Origin: Paraburkholderia flava
GTDB taxonomy: Bacteria > Pseudomonadota > Gammaproteobacteria > Burkholderiales > Burkholderiaceae
DNA: 64,000 nucleotides
Direction of reading: 5' to 3'
Assembly: GCF_004359985.1 (NCBI RefSeq)
Contig: NZ_SMRO01000002.1
Span: forward strand, 2,122,536 to 2,186,535
Numbering within the stretch: the first letter of the stretch is position 1; every line of letters begins with the position of its first letter. Positions 27,075 through 35,784 of this stretch are shown piece by piece. Both the position numbers and the translations under genes were made by a program. The notes beneath the pieces were generated by a model. The model was not told where the DNA came from and searched no databases. It saw only the letters and a program-made list of their open reading frames with translations.

Positions 27075-29747
27075 TCAGACGGTCCAGGGGGCCGGCGCGC
27101 CGGCGTCGAGGCCGTACTTCGCGATGGCCTCGCCGACGACAGCCGCGTCGATCGCACCGTCGTCCGCCAGCGCCTTCAGCGCGGCAACCGCGACGTGCCA
27201 GCGATCGACCTCGAAGAAACGCCGCAGCTTGCGGCGATAGTCGCTGCGCCCGAACCCGTCGGTGCCGAGCACCGTGTAGCGACGGCCCGCGGCCTGCACG
27301 TACTCGCGGATCTGGTCCGCGTAGTTGCGCATGTAGTCGGTCGCGGCGATCACCGGGCCTGCGTGTTGCGCGAGGCATTGCTCGACGTAGCTGGCCCGGC
27401 GCGGTTCGGTCGGATGCAGACGGCTCCAGCGCTCGGCGGCCATCCCTTCGCGGCGCAGCTCGTTGAAGCTCGTCGCACTCCACAGGTCGGCGTTCACGCC
27501 GAAATCGTCTTTCAGCAGATCGGCCGCGGCGATGACTTCGCGCAGGATCGTGCCGCTGCCGACCAGTTGCACACGCGGTGCTTTGTCTTTGGGCTTACCC
27601 GTTCCAGCCAGCCGGTAGAGTCCCTTGAGAATCCCTTCCTCGCTGCCCTCCGGCATACCCGGGTGCGGGTAGTTCTCGTTCATCAGCGTCACGTAATAGA
27701 ACACGTCTTCCTGCGCTTCATACATGCGCCGCATGCCCTCGCGAACGATCGTCACGACCTCGTACGCGAACGTCGGGTCGTACGACACGCAGTTCGGAAT
27801 CGTCGCCGCCATCAGATGACTGTGACCGTCTTCGTGCTGCAGACCCTCGCCATTCAGCGTCGTGCGCCCCGCCGTGCCGCCGAGCAGAAAACCGCGCGCG
27901 CGGATATCGCCTGCGAGCCACGCGAGATCGCCGACGCGCTGCAAGCCGAACATCGAGTAGTAGATGTAGAACGGAATCATCGGCACGTTGCTGGTGCTGT
28001 ACGACGTCGACGCGACGATCCAGCTCGACATCGCGCCGCCTTCGTTGATACCCTCCTGCAACACCTGGCCGTCAGTCGATTCGCGGTAGTACATCAACTG
28101 GTCGGCATCCTGCGGCCGGTACAGCTGGCCGCTCGACGACCAGATGCCCAGTTGCCGGAACATCCCTTCCATACCGAACGTCCGCGACTCGTCGGGCACG
28201 ATCGGCACGACGTGCTTGCCGATGTCCTTGTCGCGAACCAGCGTGCCGAGCATCTGCACGAACGCCATCGTCGTGGAGATTTCGCGTTCGCCGGTCGCGC
28301 GCAGCAGACGGTCGAAGCTCGCGAGCGGCGGTATCGTCAGCGACGTCGATTGACGACGCCGCTGCGGCAGATAACCGCCCAATGCGTTGCGCCGCTCATG
28401 CAGATACTTCAGCTCGGGGCTGTCGTCGGCGGGCCGGATGAACGGCACGTCTGCGATCTCGTCGTCGGACACCGGAATCTGGAAGCGATCGCGAAAACCG
28501 CGCAGCGCCTGCTGCGTCATTTTCTTCGCCTGGTGCGCGATCATCTGGCCTTCGCCGGATTCGCCCATCCCGTAGCCCTTGACCGTCTTCGCGAGAATCA
28601 CGGTCGGCTGGCCCGTATGTTTCGATGCCGCTGCGTACGCCGCGTAAACTTTCAGCGGATCGTGACCGCCGCGCGTGAGCGCCCAGATTTCGTCGTCGCT
28701 CATGTCCGCGACGAGTGCCTTCGTTTCGTCGAAGCGGCCGAAGAAATGCTCGCGTACATACGCGCCGCTCTTGCTCTTGAAATCCTGGTACTCGCCGTCG
28801 ACGCACATCTCCATCAGCTCGAGTAGCTTGCCGCTCGTGTCCTTCGCGAACAGCCGGTCCCAGCCGCTGCCCCACAGCACCTTGATCACGTTCCAGCCCG
28901 CGCCGCGAAACACGCTTTCGAGTTCCTGCACGATCTTGCCGTTGCCGCGCACCGGTCCGTCCAGACGCTGCAGATTGCAGTTGATGACGAACACGAGGTT
29001 GTCGAGCCGCTCGCGGCCCGCGAGCGAAATCGCGCCGAGCGATTCGGGCTCGTCCATCTCGCCGTCGCCCATGAACGCCCAGACCTTGCGCGCCGCCGTC
29101 TGCGCGAGCCCGCGTCCCTGCAGATACTTCAGAAAGCGCGCCTGGTAGATCGCCATCAGCGGGCCGAGTCCCATCGACACCGTCGGGAATTGCCAGAAGT
29201 CCGGCATCAGCCACGGATGCGGATACGACGGCAAACCGCCGCCGCCCGTTTCCTGCCGGTACCTGAGCAGTTGCTCTTCAGTGAGACGCCCTTCGACGAA
29301 CGCACGCGCATAGATGCCCGGCGCGCTGTGCCCCTGGATATAGACGAGATCGCCGCCGTGCGTGTCAGTCGGTGCGTGCCAGAAATGATTGAAACCGATG
29401 TCGTACAGCGTCGCCGCCGACTGGAAGCTCGCGATGTGACCGCCGAGTTCGGAGCTGTCCTTGTTCGCGCGCAGGATGATCGCGAGCGCGTTCCAGCGGA
29501 TCAGCGAGCGCAGCTTGTGTTCGATCGCGCGATCGCCCGGCGATTGCTCTTCACGCTCAGGGGCGATGGTGTTGCGGTACGGGGTCGTCTGCACGTGCGG
29601 CGTATAGACGCCGTCGCGTCGCGCGGCATCGACCACACGACCGACGAGATACCCCGCACGTCCGATACCGCGATGCTCGTGGACCGCACGCAGCGCGTCG
29701 AGCCATTCGTCGGTTTCGATCGGATCGAGATCGTTATTCACATTCAT
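27075..29747 (-). CDS. aceE: Pyruvate dehydrogenase E1 (homodimeric type)
   Basis: An 890-residue thiamine-diphosphate enzyme of the homodimeric AceE type (E. coli AceE is about 887). Visible features include the FWHAPTDTHGGDLVYIQGHSAPGIYARAF-type substrate-site region near 120-150 (His residues retained), the ThDP motif GDGEMDEPES through NCNLQRLDGPVRGNGK near 230-270, and LNGEGLQHEDGHSH with its catalytic histidines. It decarboxylates pyruvate. It forms a tight E1-E2-E3 set. Because Burkholderiaceae usually carry a housekeeping PDH elsewhere, this may be a dedicated second complex; that copy cannot be seen here. Confidence 0.95.
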   Translation of the reverse strand: MNVNNDLDPIETDEWLDALRAVHEHRGIGRAGYLVGRVVDAARRDGVYTPHVQTTPYRNTIAPEREEQSPGDRAIEHKLRSLIRWNALAIILRANKDSSELGGHIASFQSAATLYDIGFNHFWHAPTDTHGGDLVYIQGHSAPGIYARAFVEGRLTEEQLLRYRQETGGGGLPSYPHPWLMPDFWQFPTVSMGLGPLMAIYQARFLKYLQGRGLAQTAARKVWAFMGDGEMDEPESLGAISLAGRERLDNLVFVINCNLQRLDGPVRGNGKIVQELESVFRGAGWNVIKVLWGSGWDRLFAKDTSGKLLELMEMCVDGEYQDFKSKSGAYVREHFFGRFDETKALVADMSDDEIWALTRGGHDPLKVYAAYAAASKHTGQPTVILAKTVKGYGMGESGEGQMIAHQAKKMTQQALRGFRDRFQIPVSDDEIADVPFIRPADDSPELKYLHERRNALGGYLPQRRRQSTSLTIPPLASFDRLLRATGEREISTTMAFVQMLGTLVRDKDIGKHVVPIVPDESRTFGMEGMFRQLGIWSSSGQLYRPQDADQLMYYRESTDGQVLQEGINEGGAMSSWIVASTSYSTSNVPMIPFYIYYSMFGLQRVGDLAWLAGDIRARGFLLGGTAGRTTLNGEGLQHEDGHSHLMAATIPNCVSYDPTFAYEVVTIVREGMRRMYEAQEDVFYYVTLMNENYPHPGMPEGSEEGILKGLYRLAGTGKPKDKAPRVQLVGSGTILREVIAAADLLKDDFGVNADLWSATSFNELRREGMAAERWSRLHPTEPRRASYVEQCLAQHAGPVIAATDYMRNYADQIREYVQAAGRRYTVLGTDGFGRSDYRRKLRRFFEVDRWHVAVAALKALADDGAIDAAVVGEAIAKYGLDAGAPAPWTV

Positions 29748-29780
29748 ATTTTTTGTCTCCGCGAGATCACAGACGAGGGG

Positions 29781-31082
29781 TCAGGCTTGCAGCGAAGCGG
29801 CCGCGGCGCGCTTCTCGACCGCACCGCGCCGGTACAGCGCCCATGTACCGATCAACCCGCACACGGCCGCGAAGCTCATCCACAAACCAGGCGCGCCCTT
29901 GTCTCCGGTCGCCTCGATCAGGTACGTGGACACCACCGGCGTGAAGCCGCCGAAGATCGCCGTCGCGAGGCTGTACGCGAGCGAGAAACCCGACGTGCGC
30001 ACGTTGACCGGCATCACCTCGGTCAGCGCGACGACCATCGCGCCGTTATAGCTGCCGTACAGGAACGACAGCCACAGCTCGGCGATCAGCATCCGCTGGA
30101 AGGTCGGCGCGGCCACCAGCCAGGACAGCACCGGATAGGCAGTGCAAACGGTGAGCAACGTGAACGCGATCAGCAGCGGCTTGCGGCCGACACGATCGGA
30201 CAGCGCACCCATCACAGGCAGCCAGAACAGATTCGACACGCCGATGCAGAACGTGACGATCAGACTGTCCGCCGCCGTGAGCCGCAGCACGTTGCGACCG
30301 AACGTCGGCGTGTAGACGGTGATCAGATAGAACGACACCGTCGTCATCACGACCAGCATCATCCCCGCGAGCACGATGTTGAAATTGCGCAGGATCGACT
30401 GGAAGATTTCGCGCGCACCGGGCCGATGCTTGCGGGCGAGGAACTCGTCGGTTTCCTGCATCGAACGACGCACCACGAAAATGAACGGCACGATCATGCA
30501 GCCGATAAAGAACGGGATGCGCCAGCCCCATGCGGTGATCGCGTCGTGCGTCATCGTCTCGTTGATCACGAAGCCGATCGTCGCAGCGAAGATGATCGCG
30601 ACCTGCTGGCTCGCGGACTGCCAGCTCACATAAAAGCCCTTGTGACCCGGCGTCGCCATCTCGGACAGATACACCGATACGCCACCCAGTTCGACGCCCG
30701 CCGAGAGTCCCTGCAGCAGACGCCCGATCAGCACGAGGAGCGGCGCGAGCAGACCGATCGTCGAGTAACCCGGCACGAACGCGATGAGGATCGTGCCCAT
30801 TGCCATGATCAGCAGCGTGGTGATCAGCCCCCGGCGGCGGCCGACCTTGTCGATATACGCGCCGAGCACGATCGCGCCGACCGGCCGCATGATGAAGCCG
30901 GCGCCGAACGTGCCGAACGTCAGCATCAGCGACGCGAACTCGCTGTCGGTTGGAAAGTACGTGTGCGCGATATAGCTCGCGTAAAAACCGAACAGGAAAA
31001 AATCGAACATCTCGAGGAAATTGCCGCTGGTGACGCGAATCACCATGCTGAATTTCGAATGTGCTGTGGCTGGGCCCGACAT
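29781..31082 (-). CDS. Citrate-type proton symporter (MFS, MHS family)
   Basis: A 433-residue inner-membrane transporter with about 12 TM segments. It closely resembles the citrate/proton symporters CitH/CitA, with signature stretches [48 protein letters not shown] and a near-identical C-terminal [17 protein letters not shown]. The start is ATG 31082, eight bases after AGGAG. It sits between the ATP-citrate-lyase-like genes and the PDH genes, which fits uptake of citrate or a similar tricarboxylate. The exact substrate is not proven. Confidence 0.9.
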   Translation of the reverse strand: MSGPATAHSKFSMVIRVTSGNFLEMFDFFLFGFYASYIAHTYFPTDSEFASLMLTFGTFGAGFIMRPVGAIVLGAYIDKVGRRRGLITTLLIMAMGTILIAFVPGYSTIGLLAPLLVLIGRLLQGLSAGVELGGVSVYLSEMATPGHKGFYVSWQSASQQVAIIFAATIGFVINETMTHDAITAWGWRIPFFIGCMIVPFIFVVRRSMQETDEFLARKHRPGAREIFQSILRNFNIVLAGMMLVVMTTVSFYLITVYTPTFGRNVLRLTAADSLIVTFCIGVSNLFWLPVMGALSDRVGRKPLLIAFTLLTVCTAYPVLSWLVAAPTFQRMLIAELWLSFLYGSYNGAMVVALTEVMPVNVRTSGFSLAYSLATAIFGGFTPVVSTYLIEATGDKGAPGLWMSFAAVCGLIGTWALYRRGAVEKRAAAASLQA

Positions 31083-31166
31083 GTCGTCGTCTCCTGAATC
31101 TGGTTCTGGTTCGTGACCGGCCTGCTGCGGCCGGTCACGCTGTTGCCGCTGTCGTCCGATCAAGAC

Positions 31167-33866
31167 TCAGGCGACGAACTGGCACTTCGATGCCGGCGTC
31201 CGGGTGTCCATGTTTCGACCGCGGTTCATGTGGTCGTCGACTTCCGCCGCGCAGCCGAGCATGCGGGGATAGAGGAACATCGTGAACGCCGCCGTCTCGA
31301 GCGCCGAGCCGTCGTACTCGCCGGCGCGGTACGGCTGCCACAACGTCTTCAGCAACAGCGCCGCGATCACCGCATCGACGTTCACGCAGTACACGTTGCG
31401 CGACACGCCCGCTTCGTACAGCGTCTCGACGAGCGTGCGATAGAACTCGTGGAAGACGTTGTATTCGCCGCGTTCCGACATCAGCGAGTAGATGAACACT
31501 TCGCGCGGATCGTGATTGACCGGCTTGTCCTTGAACACCGGGTGATTGATGCCCGGAATCTTCTGGATATCGAGGCTGCCCGCGTTCTTCCGGCTGGACT
31601 TGTAGCGCGCGTATTCGTCGACGTAACGATGCGCGAGTGCCTTCAGGTCGATGCCGTGATCCGGGTCGCCTGGATCGACGAGATTCGTCTCCTTGAACTG
31701 GTCGATCAGGAACGCGATCCCTTCGTAGCCGTTGCCGCCGTGCGTGTAGCCGGTGTGCGTGAGAAAACCGATCAGGCATTTGTTGAGCTGGATGCGCTCC
31801 GGGTCCTCGGGACCGTCGGCCGACACCGCGCCCTTCGCGCCCTGCGCCGAAATGGTCCCCGGTCCGTTCGACAGCAGCATGCCGACCAGCACCTGGAACG
31901 ACAGCAGGTTCGTCGGCGTCGGTTCGAGGCCGAGCAACGCGACGAACGCGACCTCGCCGATCGACCGTTGCTGCAGGATTTCTGTCGTCTCGATGCCGCA
32001 AAAAGCATCGGGTGTGTGGTGCGCCGCATCCACCGATGCGCCGATCAACACGCCGAACAGCGTCAGCCACCACGGCAGGTTTTCGGCAGTGAGGCGCGAC
32101 ACGCGCTTGCGCATCAACGGTCCCCACGCGAGCGTCACCGAGATCGCGGCGAGTACCGCGTCGGCACTCGGCTGACCGGGTAACTGTTCGAGGTAGCGGA
32201 TGAAGACGGATTTCGCGCCGCGTGCGCGCAGGCCTTCGAGCATCCGCACGGCCTGCTCGTCGGTCGTGGCGCTCAGGAACAGTTCGTCGTCGTCGATCGC
32301 GATGCGGTCGAGGTCGAATGTTTCATCGCGCGCATCGGCAAGTCCTGCGGCGGCGAAGCGCTCGATCAGGATGCGGGTCAACTGACGCGCGCGCTGCTGG
32401 CTACGCGGACCGATCACGCTCGCCGCTGCCGCAAGCACGGTGTTCGGCGTGTTGCCTGCTTCGCGTGCGGCCTGCGCGGCATCCAGTGCGGGATGACCGT
32501 GCAGGTTCAGCGCGGCACCGATGGCCACGTTGATCAGGTTTCGATCGTTCGCGCCGCCCGGTTCATGCAGCAGCGCGAGACTCACGTTTGCTTCGAGCGG
32601 ATACTGCGCGGCATCGAGCATCGACACGCCGTGCAGGCTGGTCACCTGGGTCCGCGCATCCATCTGCGACGCACCGGACGCATCCTTCATCGTCTGACGC
32701 GGCGACACGCCGCCGATCTGCCGGTTCAGCGCCGCGATCTGCTCGTTATACGGCGCGGCTGCATCGACGACCGGGATATCGAGCACGGCCGGCAACGTCA
32801 AACCGTGATTCGCACCGAACCACGGCTTCAACGCGAGATTGCCCTCGGGATCGAAATCGGGACGACATGCGTTCTCGCGCATCACCGCGGAGAGCGCAGC
32901 CGGAATGTGTGCGATGTTCGTGACGACCGCGCCCTTCGCGGAACAGACCGGATGCTCCGGCGTGAACAGCTCGTCGACGCCGAACTTCTCCATGAACCAG
33001 CGTTCCTTGCTGGCCGCATCGTCGGCACCGCCTGCCATCGCACCGGCGTGTCCGACCGAACGCGTCAGCTTCGACTTCCAGCGACCGACCACGCAGGCCA
33101 CGACGGGCTTCGTGAAATCGGCGGCCAGCTCGTAGTAGCCGCCCGGTTCGACGTACAGTACCGCCGCCTTGCTGCGCGCATCGTTGGACAGCGCGAACGC
33201 GAACTCGGGCGCGGCAAACTGGATGTACACGTCCTTGCCGCTGGAGATCGCGGTGGTCGTCCCCCATCCGCCCATCCGCAGATAGGTGGCGATCGTGGTC
33301 GTGAAATTGCCCGAGTTCGAGAAGATCGCGATCGAGCCACGGCGCAGCGCTTCTTCCGGATGATCGCCGCCGAGCGCGCCGCCGATGCGCACCTGGTTCC
33401 ACGTGTCGGCCACACCGAGACTGTTGCCGCCGAAGATGTCGACGCCGTTCGCCTGACCCATCGCGCGGATCTCGCGCGAATCGTGGACCGCGAGTTTCTC
33501 GGTCACGATGAAGATCTTGCGCAGATCGGGATTCACGCGGATCAGTTCCGCGACGCCGTCGCGCGCCGCTGCGGGCGGCAGATAGATCACACCGCAATTG
33601 AAGCGGTGGCCCGCGTTGATGCCGTCGAGCACGTTGTTGTAGACGGGTACGTTGCCGACCGACGTTTCGAGCACCTGACCGCCTTTGCCCGGCGCAGTGC
33701 CGAATACGACGTTACCGCCCGAATACACGTGACCGACCGGCGTCACCGCACTCGACTCGCCGCCGAGAATGTTCAGCACGCACACGCGGTCTTCGCGGGT
33801 CGCGATCTGCGCAAGCGAACTGACGCCGACGAAATATCTGAAATCACCAATGCCCTGCTTGTACAT
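31167..33866 (-). CDS. ATP-citrate-lyase-like large subunit (CoA-binding plus citrate-synthase-like), 899 residues
   Basis: Domains in order: a SucD-like CoA-binding/ligase part (about 1-335) with EPGG at 240-243 and phosphohistidine motif GHAGA (His273); a region of about 230 residues (about 350-580) I cannot assign; and a citrate-synthase-like lyase domain (about 585-880) with GINHPV (His775) and NVD (Asp831), the counterparts of catalytic residues in citryl-CoA lyases. The position that is DHGP in ATP-citrate lyase reads SNGP (Asn667), so one catalytic His is replaced. Bacterial AclA-type subunits are about 610 residues, so this one is roughly 290 longer. It starts at ATG 33866; the frame stays open upstream by chance. 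Probable reaction: CoA-dependent cleavage of citrate or an analogue. Confidence 0.8.
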   Translation of the reverse strand: MYKQGIGDFRYFVGVSSLAQIATREDRVCVLNILGGESSAVTPVGHVYSGGNVVFGTAPGKGGQVLETSVGNVPVYNNVLDGINAGHRFNCGVIYLPPAAARDGVAELIRVNPDLRKIFIVTEKLAVHDSREIRAMGQANGVDIFGGNSLGVADTWNQVRIGGALGGDHPEEALRRGSIAIFSNSGNFTTTIATYLRMGGWGTTTAISSGKDVYIQFAAPEFAFALSNDARSKAAVLYVEPGGYYELAADFTKPVVACVVGRWKSKLTRSVGHAGAMAGGADDAASKERWFMEKFGVDELFTPEHPVCSAKGAVVTNIAHIPAALSAVMRENACRPDFDPEGNLALKPWFGANHGLTLPAVLDIPVVDAAAPYNEQIAALNRQIGGVSPRQTMKDASGASQMDARTQVTSLHGVSMLDAAQYPLEANVSLALLHEPGGANDRNLINVAIGAALNLHGHPALDAAQAAREAGNTPNTVLAAAASVIGPRSQQRARQLTRILIERFAAAGLADARDETFDLDRIAIDDDELFLSATTDEQAVRMLEGLRARGAKSVFIRYLEQLPGQPSADAVLAAISVTLAWGPLMRKRVSRLTAENLPWWLTLFGVLIGASVDAAHHTPDAFCGIETTEILQQRSIGEVAFVALLGLEPTPTNLLSFQVLVGMLLSNGPGTISAQGAKGAVSADGPEDPERIQLNKCLIGFLTHTGYTHGGNGYEGIAFLIDQFKETNLVDPGDPDHGIDLKALAHRYVDEYARYKSSRKNAGSLDIQKIPGINHPVFKDKPVNHDPREVFIYSLMSERGEYNVFHEFYRTLVETLYEAGVSRNVYCVNVDAVIAALLLKTLWQPYRAGEYDGSALETAAFTMFLYPRMLGCAAEVDDHMNRGRNMDTRTPASKCQFVA

Positions 33867-33901
33867 GACTCGCTCCGTTGCACTAGAGAGGGGGACGGTG
33901 G

Positions 33902-35188
33902 TCAGTCCACCGGACGGGACACGAGGCCCATCCGGTTCGCCACCTGTTCGCGGCCGCCGGCCTTCATCCACGCATCGATTTCCTTCGCGTACAGCACGAC
34001 CTCGCTCATGTCGGAATCGAAGCCGAAGAACCGGTACGGCACGCCGAGCGCATCGAGCGTGTCGCGCATCGCGCCCATGCCGCGCACGAGATTCGGCCCG
34101 CCGCGCCCGATCACGACGTACAGCGGCGACGGACCATGCCGGCTGAAATGCTCGCGAAGCGCATCGGCCATCGCGCGGAAGGTTTCGAAGATGTCGGTGT
34201 TGTTCGACTTGCCGCCGATGATGAACAGCACGTTGCTTTGCTTGAGCCAGTGCTTGAAGCAGATGCGGGCGACTTCCTTCATTTTTTCGTACGGCGGATT
34301 GCCGCCGAAGTCGGACGAAATGATCGCGTCGTCGCCGAGCATCTGCGTGACCAGCGAGTTCGCGCCGCCGCCGAAGGTCGGCGCGAGGATCGTGCCGCCG
34401 CTGTTGATCACGTAGACGTCGCTTTGCCCCTGGTACGTGCGCAGCTGGTTGATCTCCTGCTCGAAATCCGAGTAGTCGACCGCGAACAGACTGGCCGGCA
34501 GATTCAGCCGCTTCCAGCGCGGATCGTCGCGATCGAAGCCGCACTTGAAGTCGCACGCGACCGGCGTCATGCGTCCTTTTTTGTCCACGCGCATCCGGAT
34601 CGGATTCAGTTCGAGCGTGCTCATCCCGTAGTCGTGATACAGCTCCCACAGTTTCGGCAGATGCTGCACGAGCGGCGAGATGATCTGCTTCGGCGCACCG
34701 AGCGCCGACAACGCATTTGCGACGACGAACGCCTTCAGGCCGGTCAGCGGATCGAACGGCACCTGCGCGACCATGGTCCGGTCGAGTTCCTCGATGTCCA
34801 TGCCGCCGTGATGCGTCAGCGTCATCGTCGGCGCGCGGAAGTGCGTCGAATCGGTGATCGAGAAATAGACCTCGTGCTCCGCCGGCACGCCCGCCTCGAA
34901 CGTCACGCCATTCGATTTCGCGACCGTGTGGCACACGCGGTGCTCGACGAAATACAGCCGTTCCTTTTCGCTGAGCGCGGTCTTCAGGTCAGTGGCCTTG
35001 CCGATCAGGCCGGCCTTGCCCTTCTTCCCCACGCCGCCCTTGAACATCGGCTTGATGAAAACCAGTCCGTGCCGATCGATCAGCGCGCGGATCTCCTCTT
35101 CGCTCGCGCTCGGACCGAGCACCTCGGCGGTGGGGAAATCGACGAACTGGAGCATCTTCGCTCCATGAAACATGCCGGTAACTTGCAT
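33902..35188 (-). CDS. ATP-citrate-lyase-like small subunit (ATP-grasp plus citrate-binding domain)
   Basis: A 428-residue subunit. The N-terminal ATP-grasp part (about 10-240) resembles SucC, with HHGGMDIEE near 126 and Mg-site ELNP at 193-196. The C-terminal domain (about 250-420) matches the citrate-binding domain of ATP-citrate lyase: GGKSNNT at 325-331 and GRGGPN at 361-366 hold the Asn, Thr and Arg that contact citrate in the human enzyme. Ordinary succinyl-CoA synthetase beta subunits end differently. ATG 35188 follows GAGGAA. The gene is 35 bp upstream of the large-subunit gene and is the first recognised gene behind the sigma-54 promoter. Confidence 0.85.
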   Translation of the reverse strand: MQVTGMFHGAKMLQFVDFPTAEVLGPSASEEEIRALIDRHGLVFIKPMFKGGVGKKGKAGLIGKATDLKTALSEKERLYFVEHRVCHTVAKSNGVTFEAGVPAEHEVYFSITDSTHFRAPTMTLTHHGGMDIEELDRTMVAQVPFDPLTGLKAFVVANALSALGAPKQIISPLVQHLPKLWELYHDYGMSTLELNPIRMRVDKKGRMTPVACDFKCGFDRDDPRWKRLNLPASLFAVDYSDFEQEINQLRTYQGQSDVYVINSGGTILAPTFGGGANSLVTQMLGDDAIISSDFGGNPPYEKMKEVARICFKHWLKQSNVLFIIGGKSNNTDIFETFRAMADALREHFSRHGPSPLYVVIGRGGPNLVRGMGAMRDTLDALGVPYRFFGFDSDMSEVVLYAKEIDAWMKAGGREQVANRMGLVSRPVD

Positions 35189-35275
35189 AGCGTTCCTCTT
35201 CTACGATGCGACGAATCCCGCCGCGCCAGTCGGCGCGAGCGATCCCATTCCGGTACGGCGGCGTTGAGGGTGTTG

Positions 35276-35299
35276 CTCGAGAGCTCGAGAGCTCGAGAT
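35276..35299. repeat. Three tandem CTCGAGAG octamers in the operon leader
   Basis: CTCGAGAG, CTCGAGAG, CTCGAGAT at 35276-35299, about 90 bp before the ATP-grasp gene start. Each unit contains the palindrome CTCGAG, so the block can form small hairpins or bind a protein. Confidence 0.8.
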
Positions 35300-35304
35300 C
35301 GTCG

Positions 35305-35496
35305 TTAGCGGACGCGTGACGATCGATGGAGCGGGTAAACGGAGTTAGTGGAGTCCGCGCGGTGGCGGCGAGCGCACGCTCGTATGCGCGCGGCGGTGCG
35401 GCAGGCAAGCGCGATGCGTTGCCGCGTCGAGGCGGTGCGGCAGAGGGTTGCTGTCCAGCCGGCTTCGTCGAGCGCGGCTTTGGCGTTGAGGTTCAT
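35305..35496 (-). CDS. Possible leader ORF, 63 residues, unknown
   Basis: A short open frame between the sigma-54 promoter and the ATP-grasp gene. ATG 35496 has GGAG five bases upstream, the best evidence for translation. The product is Arg/Ala-rich (starts MNLNAKAALDEAGW) and matches nothing I know. It could be a real small protein, a translated leader or chance. It ends 116 bp before the next gene. Confidence 0.3.
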   Translation of the reverse strand: MNLNAKAALDEAGWTATLCRTASTRQRIALACRTAARIRACARRHRADSTNSVYPLHRSSRVR

Positions 35497-35553
35497 GTCG
35501 TCTCCATTCGTGGTACGCGCTATTGCCGCGCGACACTTTATGGAATCAATAAC

Positions 35554-35568
35554 GCAATGGCCGTGCCA
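35554..35568 (-). promoter_or_regulatory. Sigma-54 (-24/-12) promoter of the citrate-acetyl-CoA-PHA gene run
   Basis: Minus strand TGGCACG-GCCA-TTGC: exact consensus GG (-24) and GC (-12) elements with the required 10 bp between them, preceded by C. Transcription would start near 35542, 46 bp before the possible leader ORF and about 350 bp before the first recognised gene. The same gene run ends with a DctD-type sigma-54 activator. No enhancer sites could be located by eye. Confidence 0.82.
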
Positions 35569-35730
35569 GTTTTCGAGCCGGATCGAGAAACGGTAGGTGG
35601 TTGATTTTGCTTGGGGTTTTTAGTCGCGTCCGCGAGCGCGGGACGAAACTCCGGAATACGGTGCGGAGGCACCGCACGGGAAACCGTGCTGCGCTCGTGA
35701 CTTGAGGATGAGTGACACGCGTCGCAACAG

Positions 35731-35750
35731 AAAACCCGCGAGAGCGGGCT
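35731..35750 (-). terminator. Intrinsic terminator of the fimbrial operon
   Basis: CCCGC-TCTC-GCGGG followed by TTTT on the minus strand, about 35 bp after the last fimbrial-locus stop codon. The plus-strand reading also has a T-rich tail, so it can act both ways. Between it and the sigma-54 promoter (35600-35730) I see nothing else. Confidence 0.75.
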
Positions 35751-35784
35751 TCTTTTCGACGGTGGATTGACCGCGTGAACGCAG

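Noticed and set aside
23736..28826. Very long plus-strand open frames (710 and 833 codons) across the PDH genes
   Set aside because: They are Arg/His-rich antisense frames of well-supported PDH genes on the minus strand; high GC creates such shadows. No domain or ribosome binding site supports them.
33867..34934. The large-subunit frame remains open upstream through the ATP-grasp gene
   Set aside because: The protein family begins at MYKQGIG (ATG 33866); upstream translation is Arg-rich and overlaps a real gene in another frame.
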